A DNA stretch of 53,354 bases, taken from contig NZ_BJDO01000014.1 of the NCBI RefSeq assembly GCF_005405185.1, forward strand, positions 1 to 53,354. Reading direction: 5' to 3'. This document shows, one piece after another, positions 34,781 through 43,113 of the stretch (positions within the stretch are counted from its first letter, which is position 1; each line of letters begins with the position of its first letter). The translations under genes were made by a program, and so were the position numbers. A model generated the notes under the pieces. It had not been told where the DNA came from. It worked only from the letters and a program-made list of their open reading frames with translations, and did no database searches. The stretch comes from Secundilactobacillus hailunensis. GTDB taxonomy: Bacteria; Bacillota; Bacilli; Lactobacillales; Lactobacillaceae.

Positions 34781-36384
34781 CTATCCTTATTCAAACGCGA
34801 GTGAATGAATTTACCACGGTAAATACGCCAGCCAACGATCAATAATCCTGCTAGTAGCAGCCCAATACCCGTAAATAACCATAGCAGCGCTTGGGATTGC
34901 CACTGAATGATCTGATTCATCCACGATGGTTCAGCAACTCGCTGATGGGGGTCTGAAAAATTCGCCACATCGCCATCCAAGTCAGTTATCGGCTCATCAT
35001 TAACCAGATATTGTCCCGAACGATAACCGTATGAAGTGGCAGCCGCTTTTAACGTTGTCTTCAGGTGGCTTTGAACGGGATCAAACCACTGGAAGCTGCT
35101 ACTCTGCAGTTGTTGCATCAAGTCATCAATTTCGCTTTGTCTAGCAGGCATAGCTACCAGCAGTGCAGTCGGCTGGGCAAATTTAATTTTTTCCGGGAAC
35201 GCTGCCGTTTCAAATGCCTTAAACGGGATGCCCACGATACCCGTATCAAATCGTTGACTATTGGTCACTGCTGATTCAGGCTCAGCGGGTGGCTGTTCGA
35301 GTTTTTGCGGCTGATCAGGCAACATCAAGACGTGGGTCGCCTGACTTAACACTGCCCGTTGTCTCTGCACTGAACGGTTCCAATAGCCAGCAGCACTGAC
35401 ACCAACTGGAATTACCCGATCTGCGCCTAGACTAGCTAATTCAATTTGGAAGACTGACCTTAAATCTGGTTCGTTCAACCGCTGGGTCCCGGTTTCAGTA
35501 GCTGGACTCCAAAAGATGAGTCCGCCGGCATTCTCAGCTGACCTCAGTACTGCGGTATACCGGTGAAAAGCCTTAAGATCAGTATTTTGTGCCACGCTAA
35601 CAATACTGAGCGCAAACGGGAACCCCCGTGACGCTAACTGATCGATCAGCCGTTGCAGATGGTCAAGCCGTGTATAGGGCGTAATCCCAGTAATCGTCAG
35701 TATTGGCCGATGTGTTCGAGACGGTAGCCGGAAAAGCCGGGTCAGTAACTGCCCCGCTAAGGCCATTGATAAACCGTCTTTTCCTAGTTCAGGTAAAAAA
35801 CCCATCTGCTTCCTGACTACACCGTACGAATAAACGGTTGAAGGCTGTGTCTGGCTCGTTAACTGCCCAATCGACAGCGCGTTATCTGCCAGTTGGTTAT
35901 TCACCAAGAGCGTTTTATTTTCCGAAAGCGGCTGTCGTGCTCGACCCTGATGGAGATTTAACTGCTGATGAGTTAACGTTTTGAACGTCCCGCCTAATGC
36001 TTGACGTTCCTCCGCCTGCAAGTTGGGACCAATATGCAACTTGATCCCGTTAAACCTAGCTCGGTCCCGTTTAAAGATCGGGTTCTTACTCCGCGACTGT
36101 GCCCAGTTCACCATTGTAATAATTCCCTGATACTGACTGTTTTTGAGTATTTGCTGGTGGTACTGACTCAACTGAACAGTTCGGACGCGTAAACCTAAAC
36201 TGGTCAGTAGTCTCTGACAGCGATCTAAGTTCAGATCACCATGTTCAGCCACGTTCTTTGAATCGTAGACTAGCAGCACTGGCTGATCATCAGTAGCCTC
36301 GGCTTGGATGGCGGTGCGTTCAACACCAATAACCAACAGCACCGCGAGTAATAACCAGCCAAAATAACTTTTACGCTTCATCAC
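34777..36384 (-). CDS. PssB-like DUF2334 polysaccharide deacetylase-like protein
   Basis: 535 residues. Signal peptide at the N terminus (WLLLAVLLVIGVERTAIQA), a DUF2334-like region around residues 225-400 (ITGITPYTRLDHLQRLIDQLASRGFPFALSI...), and a C-terminal membrane helix (LLWLFTGIGLLLAGLLIVGW) with basic tail. DUF2334 belongs to the polysaccharide deacetylase superfamily, but the usual metal ligands are not seen (the DDV motif reads ITG here), so activity is doubtful. Second gene of the operon; overlaps the first by 14 bases. Secretion and modification of the polymer are inferred. Confidence 0.7.
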   Translation of the reverse strand: MMKRKSYFGWLLLAVLLVIGVERTAIQAEATDDQPVLLVYDSKNVAEHGDLNLDRCQRLLTSLGLRVRTVQLSQYHQQILKNSQYQGIITMVNWAQSRSKNPIFKRDRARFNGIKLHIGPNLQAEERQALGGTFKTLTHQQLNLHQGRARQPLSENKTLLVNNQLADNALSIGQLTSQTQPSTVYSYGVVRKQMGFLPELGKDGLSMALAGQLLTRLFRLPSRTHRPILTITGITPYTRLDHLQRLIDQLASRGFPFALSIVSVAQNTDLKAFHRYTAVLRSAENAGGLIFWSPATETGTQRLNEPDLRSVFQIELASLGADRVIPVGVSAAGYWNRSVQRQRAVLSQATHVLMLPDQPQKLEQPPAEPESAVTNSQRFDTGIVGIPFKAFETAAFPEKIKFAQPTALLVAMPARQSEIDDLMQQLQSSSFQWFDPVQSHLKTTLKAAATSYGYRSGQYLVNDEPITDLDGDVANFSDPHQRVAEPSWMNQIIQWQSQALLWLFTGIGLLLAGLLIVGWRIYRGKFIHSRLNKDR

Positions 36385-37858
36385 TGTGCCTCCATAGACG
36401 GTGCTGCAAAACGTCGCTAAGTAAGATCAACCCAGTTAACGTTAAACAAATGGCTACCGGTAGCAGATGAGTAACCAAATTAGCCATGCCATACAGCACA
36501 ATGGTCACTGGCGGTACTAGGACAACAACGGATAATAGTCCCAATACCAGCCAAAAATGACTTCTAAGCTGCTGATTAGCCTTTCTTAAACCTCGCAGCA
36601 CTCCACTGGCGTAGATAATCATGATGGCAACTGCTAACAAGCAGTTGAACCCATAAGTTTTGGGATAATACGCTCCGGCTACATAACTAAATAGCGAAAA
36701 ATACGTTGTTTTTTGAAACGGTTTATTATCACCTTGTTTTTCTTGAGTTCCAGTTAACTTAGGCCTTAAAATCAGCATATTTTTAGCCGCTCTGTTCAGT
36801 AATAGATTAAATTGGCGCGGGTGTTCAGTATATTCACGTATCAACCATGGCAGATTGTAGTGCTGGCTGAGATTTTGCTTGGTGTAATCAGCCTGTGGCG
36901 CTAATGCCGTATATGCCGTTGGGTAATAGCTTTGCCCCTTCATTAGCGAAAATTGTTCATCGATATCGTTGGTTTTGGCAATCTGTTCCGGCTGATCAGT
37001 TGCGAACAACCGCCCCTGCGTCAATGCTTGATACTTATTCATTGCCTGCACTTCCGGTGTTATATTATTAGCTGAAAGCCAGCAGGTAAACAGCAGCACA
37101 CTAGTGACAACCGCGGCTGTTCCGTGAATCCACTGCCGATTCGGAAATCTTAAAATACCAACTGACATGAGCAAAATACCAATAATCAGTAAGCTCGTTG
37201 ACTCATGTACCAGTAATAACGCAGCGGCACTTAGATAAAATCCAACCGTTAACCATTTGTTTACAGCTTTGTAACGGCTAATCAATAGCCCAAAACCAAC
37301 TAGGTAAAGCAGTAAAATGAACGTCATTGCCTGTGGATAAAACGAATTAAAGTACAGCGTAAAAGACGAATCAGCAATAAATAACGTTGCGCTCGCCGCA
37401 ATTAAATAATTCCGTAACCGCCTTTTTTCCCCCACTAGGCCCTTTACTAAAACGGCTACGCCACCCAAATAGAGAATGTAATGGACTGTGCCTAAGAAAC
37501 GAATATCAAACCGGTCATGACTATAAAATAATCGGTTCAGGCTCACTGCCAGCTGAATCGCCACTGACTGAACCGTTAAATGCTCTAAATGGAGCGGATT
37601 ATAGTACCTCATCAAGCCGTACTGCTGCACCACATAGCCGGCTTGAACTTGGTGCAGACTATAGAGATCATTAGTCGCCATGAAGCGTTGAAAATCGCCG
37701 TTATCCGAGTAACCATGAATCGGTGTCAAAAAGATCAGCCACCCCGCAATCAGTGCACAGCAGATTACTGCCAGTGTTGCGGGACTGATTTTGACCGTTT
37801 CAACTATTTTTTTCAATCTCAGTCCCTTTCGTTTAATCGCCTGAGTAGTATAGACCAT
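36371..37858 (-). CDS. PssA-like polytopic membrane protein
   Basis: 495 residues with about 10-12 membrane helices and one large extracytoplasmic loop (residues about 265-385). The N-terminal extracytoplasmic segment has HGYSDNGDFQRFM, and the layout resembles GT-C-type glycosyltransferases, though function is unproven. First gene of the five-gene operon, matching the large membrane protein PssA in Listeria by order. A TTG at 37816 preceded by AAAGGG is an alternative start; the ATG at 37858 has no clear ribosome binding site and TATAAA lies right on it. Confidence 0.65.
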   Translation of the reverse strand: MVYTTQAIKRKGLRLKKIVETVKISPATLAVICCALIAGWLIFLTPIHGYSDNGDFQRFMATNDLYSLHQVQAGYVVQQYGLMRYYNPLHLEHLTVQSVAIQLAVSLNRLFYSHDRFDIRFLGTVHYILYLGGVAVLVKGLVGEKRRLRNYLIAASATLFIADSSFTLYFNSFYPQAMTFILLLYLVGFGLLISRYKAVNKWLTVGFYLSAAALLLVHESTSLLIIGILLMSVGILRFPNRQWIHGTAAVVTSVLLFTCWLSANNITPEVQAMNKYQALTQGRLFATDQPEQIAKTNDIDEQFSLMKGQSYYPTAYTALAPQADYTKQNLSQHYNLPWLIREYTEHPRQFNLLLNRAAKNMLILRPKLTGTQEKQGDNKPFQKTTYFSLFSYVAGAYYPKTYGFNCLLAVAIMIIYASGVLRGLRKANQQLRSHFWLVLGLLSVVVLVPPVTIVLYGMANLVTHLLPVAICLTLTGLILLSDVLQHRLWRHSDEA

Positions 37859-37932
37859 TTTATAGTAACCGAAGCGGTGTTCGCGTACAATAAAAAATCA
37901 CTAATATTATCAGGTGAAAAAGTGTCTCATTT

Positions 37933-38082
37933 ATGAAAACAGAACAAAGATTAGCCAATGACCGCTATGACGCGATTACGAGCATCATTTGCTCAATCAT
38001 AAATCAAAAACTGTCAGAAATTTCCGCTGAAATCGGGCCACAAAAAAAGACTGTTGCATTTTCCGTTCGGGGAGAATTGTAA
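37933..38082 (+). CDS. 49-residue hypothetical protein
   Basis: ATG to TAA, 49 residues, with a mixed charged N terminus and C-terminal KKTVAFSVRGEL. An AGGTG lies 14 bases before the start, a longer distance than normal, and TATTAT upstream could be a -10. No function recognised. It fills the divergent gap between the EPS operon and the VIT pair, and its end is 24 bases from the convergent vit stop. It may be real, a remnant or chance. Confidence 0.3.
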   Translation: MKTEQRLANDRYDAITSIICSIINQKLSEISAEIGPQKKTVAFSVRGEL

Positions 38083-38106
38083 CAATCCTAGTTATGCATT
38101 CATTTA

Positions 38107-38814
38107 TTATTTCAAAAGCAACCCAAGGCTATAGTGAATGATCATGGTAATGATCCCCACAATGACATTCCGAATAACGGCGGTTTTAACTAAACCATTC
38201 CCTAACTTAGCAGCCAGAAAACCCGTAATCCCAACGGAAACACAGACGGCTAAAATCGTTGCTGGCCATTGAAATGCAACTGGCGAAAGCGTCATTGCTG
38301 CCAGTGGGAAAACACCACCTAACGACGCTGAAAACAGCGATGAGAGGGCCGCGTACCACGGGTTCATGTAGTGATTTAACTTCAAATCATATTTAACATT
38401 CACCACGGTCTCCAACGGCTTTTGTGACATTAATTCATTGGCGATCTTAGTAGCGGTTACTTCTGTAACACCACGATCAGTATAGTGGTTGATCACCGCC
38501 TGCAGCTCACCCTGATATTCCGTCTTCAGCAACCGTTTTTCAGTTCGAACGACCGACTCTTCAGTATCCTTTTGGGTACTGACTGACGCGTATTCACCAG
38601 ATGCCATGGAAAAAGCACAGGCCAGTAAATCTGACAGGCCCGCAATAAAAATCGTAAACTGATTCGGTGTCGCTACCGCAACACTAAACAGCACACCAAC
38701 AACGGTTAAAATACCATCATTAGAACCCAGCACACCCGCACGTAACGTGTTTAGTTTTTCTTCCATCGTTTGGGTGGACTTTTTCTTCTTTTGCTTAATT
38801 ACTACTTCACTCAT
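38107..38814 (-). CDS. VIT1/CCC1-family iron/manganese transporter, copy 2
   Basis: 235 residues with five predicted membrane helices. The LNTLRAGVLGSNDGILTVVGVLFSV opening and the GEYASVSTQKDTE segment are the family hallmarks. The region with Glu/Met between helices 2 and 3 is the cytosolic metal-binding part. VIT proteins move Fe2+ or Mn2+ out of the cytosol with protons. It follows its paralogue by 12 bases and is co-transcribed; the tandem pair is common in lactobacilli and may form a heteromer. Confidence 0.88.
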   Translation of the reverse strand: MSEVVIKQKKKKSTQTMEEKLNTLRAGVLGSNDGILTVVGVLFSVAVATPNQFTIFIAGLSDLLACAFSMASGEYASVSTQKDTEESVVRTEKRLLKTEYQGELQAVINHYTDRGVTEVTATKIANELMSQKPLETVVNVKYDLKLNHYMNPWYAALSSLFSASLGGVFPLAAMTLSPVAFQWPATILAVCVSVGITGFLAAKLGNGLVKTAVIRNVIVGIITMIIHYSLGLLLK

Positions 38815-38826
38815 TTAAAGTCCCCC

Positions 38827-39510
38827 CTATAGATGACCGATCAACGTCCCAATGACATAAGTGACGATCATTGTCAGCATACCGGACACAATGTTTCTAA
38901 CGACCGCGTTGCCACGTTTCGCATTCCCCAAAGTTGCCGCACTAAAACCAGTTATCGCTAAAGCAATCACGACAGCCACAAAAGTTCCTATAATTCTGAT
39001 TGAGGCAGGTAACATGGTGATTGCTAATAGTGGTAGAATGGAACCGATTGGAAATGAAATCATCGAGGAAATCGCTGCCGCGTAAGGACTCGTATATTCG
39101 CCAACATCGAAACCATAGCGTTCTCGAACCGTGGTAACTAATGAATCCTGATCCATCATTTCACTAGTCGCCTGTTCAGCTAGCTGCGAATCAATGCCGT
39201 CATCAACATACTTTTGCTTGACGAAGTTGAACTCATCATCGTAATTTTTAGCAAGTGCATCTTTCTGGTTCATGATTGCTCGCCGCTGCGCATCTTTTTG
39301 CGTGTTGACTGAAACATACTCCCCCATTGCCATGGATACCGTACCGGCCAGCATTCCTGAAATACCAGAAATAAAGATAGCAAAGTTGTTGGTCGTAGCA
39401 CCCGCAACACCGATAACGATACCTGCAACTGATAAGATACCATCGTTAGCTCCCATGACAGATGCTCGCATAATGTTAATTCGCTGTGCCAAAGTTTGCT
39501 TCTTCTTCAT
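38827..39510 (-). CDS. VIT1/CCC1-family iron/manganese transporter, copy 1
   Basis: 227 residues from ATG 39510, which follows AAGAAGG. The sequence parallels the second copy: INIMRASVMGANDGILSVAGIVIGV at the N terminus, GEYVSVNTQKDAQ after helix 2, and the same helix pattern. First gene of a two-gene operon for metal efflux or storage. Substrate (Fe2+ or Mn2+) not readable. No regulator site such as MntR or Fur box was seen immediately upstream. Confidence 0.88.
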   Translation of the reverse strand: MKKKQTLAQRINIMRASVMGANDGILSVAGIVIGVAGATTNNFAIFISGISGMLAGTVSMAMGEYVSVNTQKDAQRRAIMNQKDALAKNYDDEFNFVKQKYVDDGIDSQLAEQATSEMMDQDSLVTTVRERYGFDVGEYTSPYAAAISSMISFPIGSILPLLAITMLPASIRIIGTFVAVVIALAITGFSAATLGNAKRGNAVVRNIVSGMLTMIVTYVIGTLIGHL

Positions 39511-39636
39511 GAGTATCAACCTTCTTTCTTACTTTAGAATTTTTCTTATCTACAACAACCATTCTAAACTCTCTTTACTCAAAAGTAAAATATTTTTACA
39601 GTTTTTTTGTGTGCAATCACATAATCGGAGGTATAT

Positions 39637-40020
39637 ATGGAAGAAAAGGTTACCAAATACCGTCAGTTATACATAGCAACCCGGGATGCCATCTTAATGG
39701 CACCACTAACAGCTACGCAATTAACCACTTTTAAAACTCAGCTTACTGCTCTCAACCTAGTAAGCTTAAATGGCTTGGCCCAAAAACTTGGTCAGGCCTA
39801 TTTGGATTTAGTGAGTGCCAACCTCACTTACGCCTCACATCAGCTGATTTTTGTGCTTAATTTAAATCACGATCATTCAACTATTCCGTTACCCATTTCG
39901 GTTGAACAGCTCCGCGTCTGGGAAAAAGCTCAGGCACCAGAGTACGCGCTTTTCACACGAAACCCCTTTCTGTATAACGGTTTATCAATTGATGAAATAG
40001 CCGCTAAAGCCCTTTTGTAA
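39637..40020 (+). CDS. Conserved-looking hypothetical protein
   Basis: 127 residues, soluble, rich in Leu/Ala/Thr with two likely helical parts (residues about 1-65 and 85-127) and an ISVEQLRVWEKAQ segment. No signal peptide, membrane helix or motif that I recognise. ATG follows ATCGGAGGTATAT, a good ribosome binding site, and a terminator follows, so it is a real monocistronic gene. It is divergent from the VIT pair. Confidence 0.75.
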   Translation: MEEKVTKYRQLYIATRDAILMAPLTATQLTTFKTQLTALNLVSLNGLAQKLGQAYLDLVSANLTYASHQLIFVLNLNHDHSTIPLPISVEQLRVWEKAQAPEYALFTRNPFLYNGLSIDEIAAKALL

Positions 40021-40053
40021 CATTCCGTTAACATTTCATACAAAATATAAATC

Positions 40054-40096
40054 AAAACACCGAATTTTCGAAATACTGATAATTCGGTGTTTTTTA
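40054..40096 (+). terminator. Terminator of the 127-residue gene
   Basis: AAAACACCGAATT/AATTCGGTGTTTTTT stem-loop. Confidence 0.9.
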
Positions 40097-40178
40097 TTAC
40101 TTTTTAACAACTCGCGGCAATTATAGCTGAAAATTGAGCACTCTAAATTCTTATTTTTTAATTGTTATCTTATTTTAG

Positions 40179-40195
40179 TGTAACGCATTTGTTAC
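40179..40195 (+). promoter_or_regulatory. Candidate WalR box upstream of the LysM-3D gene
   Basis: TGTAAC-N5-TGTTAC matches the published WalR (YycF) consensus TGTWAH-N5-TGTWAH at all positions. A second imperfect copy (TGTAGT-N5-TGTTAC) lies at 40269-40285, next to the likely promoter (TTACTG ... TATAGT). Confidence 0.5.
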
Positions 40196-40410
40196 ATTAC
40201 GCTTTCATATTTCCGCTTATGTCATGATTATGACAATGTTTCAAATATATGACGTGTTTTGAATTTAATGTAGTGATTCTGTTACTGAAAACCAGATTTA
40301 GCATGTTATAGTATTACTCGTGGCAAAGATAAATAATACTTATCTTATAGTTTAATTAATTCAATTCCTATGCTTTTAAGCATAATATCGAAAGGTTGGT
40401 CCAACATTCT

Positions 40411-41049
40411 ATGTTACCAAAATCAATTTTTTCACGTAGTTTACTCATGTTCGGTACGTTAATCGGTCTCGGTTTTACTACTATCTCTGCTTCCGCTAAA
40501 GAATATACTGTTAAATCAGGCGATAGCCTTTGGGATATCGCAAAAGGTAATCACACATCAACTAAAGCAATTGTTGATGCTAACTCTCTCAGTTCAGCCA
40601 GCGCCGTTATTTTACCCAATCAAAAGTTAAATATCCCCACTGGTGCAAAAGCTGATAAGAGCTCTAGAATTACGCCGCTGACTAAAAGCTCAGCAAAGGC
40701 TTCAAACACTTCTACTGCTTCAAACGACAGTAAGGCCAAGCAAGCCGACACCAAAAATGCGACTAGCGGCTGGACGACCATGGTTGCCACAGCTTATGAT
40801 CCACAAGTTGCTGCCGGTGGTCAAGGAACTTCAATCCCTACTGGTACTGGTGTGGCCGCTGCGTTAGACCGTTATCCTAAGGGCACTCAGCTGGAAATCA
40901 AGTTCCAAGATGGTCATACCGAAAACCGGGTCGTTAACGATACGGGTACTTTTACTTACAGCAACCCTAACCAGTTAGATATTTCCATGACCAATTCACA
41001 AGCCATGCAATTTGGTCGTCAATCGATCCAAGTTCGGGTCATTGGCTAG
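40411..41049 (+). CDS. Secreted LysM-3D domain cell-wall protein
   Basis: 212 residues from ATG 40411. Signal peptide ending ISASAKE, one LysM domain (YTVKSGDSLWDIAKGN..., residues about 30-75), a Ser/Thr/Lys-rich linker, and a 3D domain (TMVATAYDPQ... GTGVAAALDRYPKGTQLEI... VVNDTG) as in resuscitation-promoting-factor-like and YocH/YabE-type proteins. It likely binds and cuts peptidoglycan. The first of the three Asp of 3D is in TAYDP. WalR control, typical for such hydrolases, is suggested by the upstream boxes. Length is usual for lactobacillar LysM-3D proteins. Confidence 0.87.
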   Translation: MLPKSIFSRSLLMFGTLIGLGFTTISASAKEYTVKSGDSLWDIAKGNHTSTKAIVDANSLSSASAVILPNQKLNIPTGAKADKSSRITPLTKSSAKASNTSTASNDSKAKQADTKNATSGWTTMVATAYDPQVAAGGQGTSIPTGTGVAAALDRYPKGTQLEIKFQDGHTENRVVNDTGTFTYSNPNQLDISMTNSQAMQFGRQSIQVRVIG

Positions 41050-41070
41050 TAAAATTTGAATACAACATTA

Positions 41071-41105
41071 ACCGGTCACCTAGCATTTAAAGGTGACCGG
41101 TTTTT
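41071..41105 (+). terminator. Terminator of the LysM-3D gene
   Basis: ACCGGTCACCT/AGGTGACCGG then TTTTT. Confidence 0.9.
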
Positions 41106-41186
41106 ATGCTGCTGCTAAAAGCTTGACCAATTTCTTTTACAATCCCTGTGCTACAATAATGTTAATTTATATTTGGAGGGATTTTA

Positions 41187-41603
41187 ATGGGAAAATATAT
41201 TGTCCATTCAACCTTAAGACCAGCGGGTACTCAAGTAATGAATCAAACAGGCGGCCATTCTTACCTAGCTGACGAGCCCCTAGTCGCTAAGGGGACCGAT
41301 GCCGGGCCGAATCCGGTTCAGTACCTGTTAGGCGCTGTAGGCAGCTGTATGAGCATCACAGCCCGAGAACTCGAAAACGCCGACAAAAATTTGACCATCA
41401 AGACGTTCAAGGTCGCCGTTACTGGCGAAACCACGACGTACAGTGATGAAAGCTCTAAGGTGACTCACATGACGATCAAGATCACAGCCGAAACTAACCT
41501 GTCACCTTCAGATCATAAATCCTTCTTAAATGAAGTGGTGCGGCAATGCACCGTCCATGAATCCTTAAAGGGTGCCATTCCAATGGATATCATTTTTCAA
41601 TAG
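41187..41603 (+). CDS. OsmC/Ohr-family peroxide-reducing protein
   Basis: 138 residues with the OsmC fold. Two cysteines in the family positions (GSCMSITAREL and RQCTVHESL) act as the peroxidatic pair in Ohr/OsmC enzymes that reduce organic hydroperoxides. It is shorter than Ohr and closer to the YhfA/OsmC-like branch. ATG follows TTGGAGGGATT. Monocistronic with a bidirectional terminator. A role in oxidative stress is inferred from family. Confidence 0.88.
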   Translation: MGKYIVHSTLRPAGTQVMNQTGGHSYLADEPLVAKGTDAGPNPVQYLLGAVGSCMSITARELENADKNLTIKTFKVAVTGETTTYSDESSKVTHMTIKITAETNLSPSDHKSFLNEVVRQCTVHESLKGAIPMDIIFQ

Positions 41604-41611
41604 GACCTTAA

Positions 41612-41650
41612 AAAGCAGCCTGATTACTGACTAAGTAATCAAGCTGCTTT
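41612..41650. terminator. Bidirectional terminator between osmC-like and HAD genes
   Basis: AAAGCAGCCTGATTACT/AGTAATCAAGCTGCTTT with flanking A and T runs. Confidence 0.85.
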
Positions 41651-41665
41651 CGTTTATCTCAACTT

Positions 41666-42487
41666 CTACAGTGCCATCTTAAGTGTCTCCAAGACACCAT
41701 TGTGATTATTATCAAACTGCGTGACGTGGGCTGCTGACTGGCGAATCTTGTCAGCGGCATTTTTCATTGCAAAACTGTGCGGCGTTATGGTCAGCATACT
41801 CAAATCATTTTCGTTATCGCCAAACGTCATTAACTCGTCATCGGCGATTTGATAGTGATCCTGCAGTATCTGAAGGCCGGAACGTTTCGTAGCGTTAGCC
41901 GACCCCACCAGATCGGTGTTAAAGCCCGACGTTTCGTTGGTTAATTTTGCCGGCAGTACTTGCGCTAATTTTGCTGAAGCCGAATCAAAGTTGATGCCGG
42001 GTGCGAAACTAACAGCCAGTTTAGTAAATTGATCCTTCACCGCCGTGCTCGCAATCGTGGCTAAATTATCAACGCCGATCACTGGTCGATAATAGTACTT
42101 CACAATTTTTAAAATTTTAGGATCCATATCCCGATTAACGTAAGTCCCATTTAACCCAGCCACCACTTCTTGACTGATCAGTCCAGGTTTAAAGCTTTTA
42201 CGTAATAGCTGAATCACATCGTGAACCTGTTGATCACTGATAGCTTCAATGTGCTGAAGCTTGCCACCGCTATGAACGATCGCACCATTTTGTGAAATGT
42301 AATCCATCTGATCTGCGACCTCAGCAAATTCGTGACGTAAACGCTGGTACTGAGAACCACTAGCAGCAACGAAATGAATGTGGCGCGCTTTCATCCGCTT
42401 AAAAAGCGATAAAAACGTGGCCTTATCGTACTGACGTTTGTCATCTAAAAAAGTGCCATCCATATCGACTGCTACCATCTTAATCAT
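41666..42487 (-). CDS. HAD-superfamily Cof-type phosphatase
   Basis: 273 residues. Motif I DMDGTFLDD, motif II AASGSQ, motif III lysine in ANATKRSGLQ and motif IV FGDNENDLSML are all present, with a Cof/type IIB cap between motifs II and III. Members dephosphorylate sugar phosphates, flavin or PLP phosphates; the substrate is not predictable. Start ATG 42487 has GCGGGG upstream; a second ATG lies three codons in. It may share a transcript with the GNAT gene 79 bases upstream. Confidence 0.88.
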   Translation of the reverse strand: MIKMVAVDMDGTFLDDKRQYDKATFLSLFKRMKARHIHFVAASGSQYQRLRHEFAEVADQMDYISQNGAIVHSGGKLQHIEAISDQQVHDVIQLLRKSFKPGLISQEVVAGLNGTYVNRDMDPKILKIVKYYYRPVIGVDNLATIASTAVKDQFTKLAVSFAPGINFDSASAKLAQVLPAKLTNETSGFNTDLVGSANATKRSGLQILQDHYQIADDELMTFGDNENDLSMLTITPHSFAMKNAADKIRQSAAHVTQFDNNHNGVLETLKMAL

Positions 42488-42565
42488 TTAAATTACCCCG
42501 CTTCTGATATTTTTCATACCGTTCATGATAACGGAAAATAAGTCCTGTTTGCAAATTTTTAATTC

Positions 42566-43048
42566 TCAGTCTGCTAGCGACTTCAAATACCACGTATCAC
42601 AGGCGCCATGTTCCGATTGCGATAGAGGCTGAGCTAAGGGTTTAAATCCCACCTTACTGTAGAGCTGATTAGCAGCTTTCATTGACGCAAAAGTCTCTAA
42701 GTAAAGTGAGCGATAATGTGCCTTAGCGTAGGTAAAACAAACTGGCAGCAATTGCGTGGCGGCACCCTGCTTTCGATAAGCTGGGTCCACGTATAATTTT
42801 TGCAGCTCAGCAATCCCCTGCTTGGGTGCAATCGGCCCCACACCACAGCCGCCAACTACGCGATTCGCAGCCGTAACTGCTACGAAGTATTTCGCGTTGG
42901 CAGTCTGCTGGTACCACTCGCTTAAATGGTCCACGAAAGGATCAAAATAAGCGGTTCCCGGTAGATTCAGCTGAAGTTGCTCTAAAGACGTTCGCAGGAT
43001 TTTCGCCATCTGAGCGTCATCTGCCGGCTTAATTTCTCTAATTTTCAT
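42566..43048 (-). CDS. GNAT-family N-acetyltransferase
   Basis: 160 residues, one acetyltransferase domain. The acetyl-CoA-binding motif is KQGAATQLL (residues about 96-104, Q/RxxGxG/A), with preceding LQKLYVDPAYRK. It resembles small-molecule GNATs with a KIREI.PAD N terminus. The acceptor is unknown. ATG follows AAGGAAGATGACC. It is 66 bases after tenA's stop on the same strand and may be read from the same transcript. Confidence 0.85.
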   Translation of the reverse strand: MKIREIKPADDAQMAKILRTSLEQLQLNLPGTAYFDPFVDHLSEWYQQTANAKYFVAVTAANRVVGGCGVGPIAPKQGIAELQKLYVDPAYRKQGAATQLLPVCFTYAKAHYRSLYLETFASMKAANQLYSKVGFKPLAQPLSQSEHGACDTWYLKSLAD

Positions 43049-43113
43049 ATGTAGGTCATCTTCCTTATATGTTTAACGAGCATTATATCAAACTAAAGGA
43101 AGATGTGAAAAGC

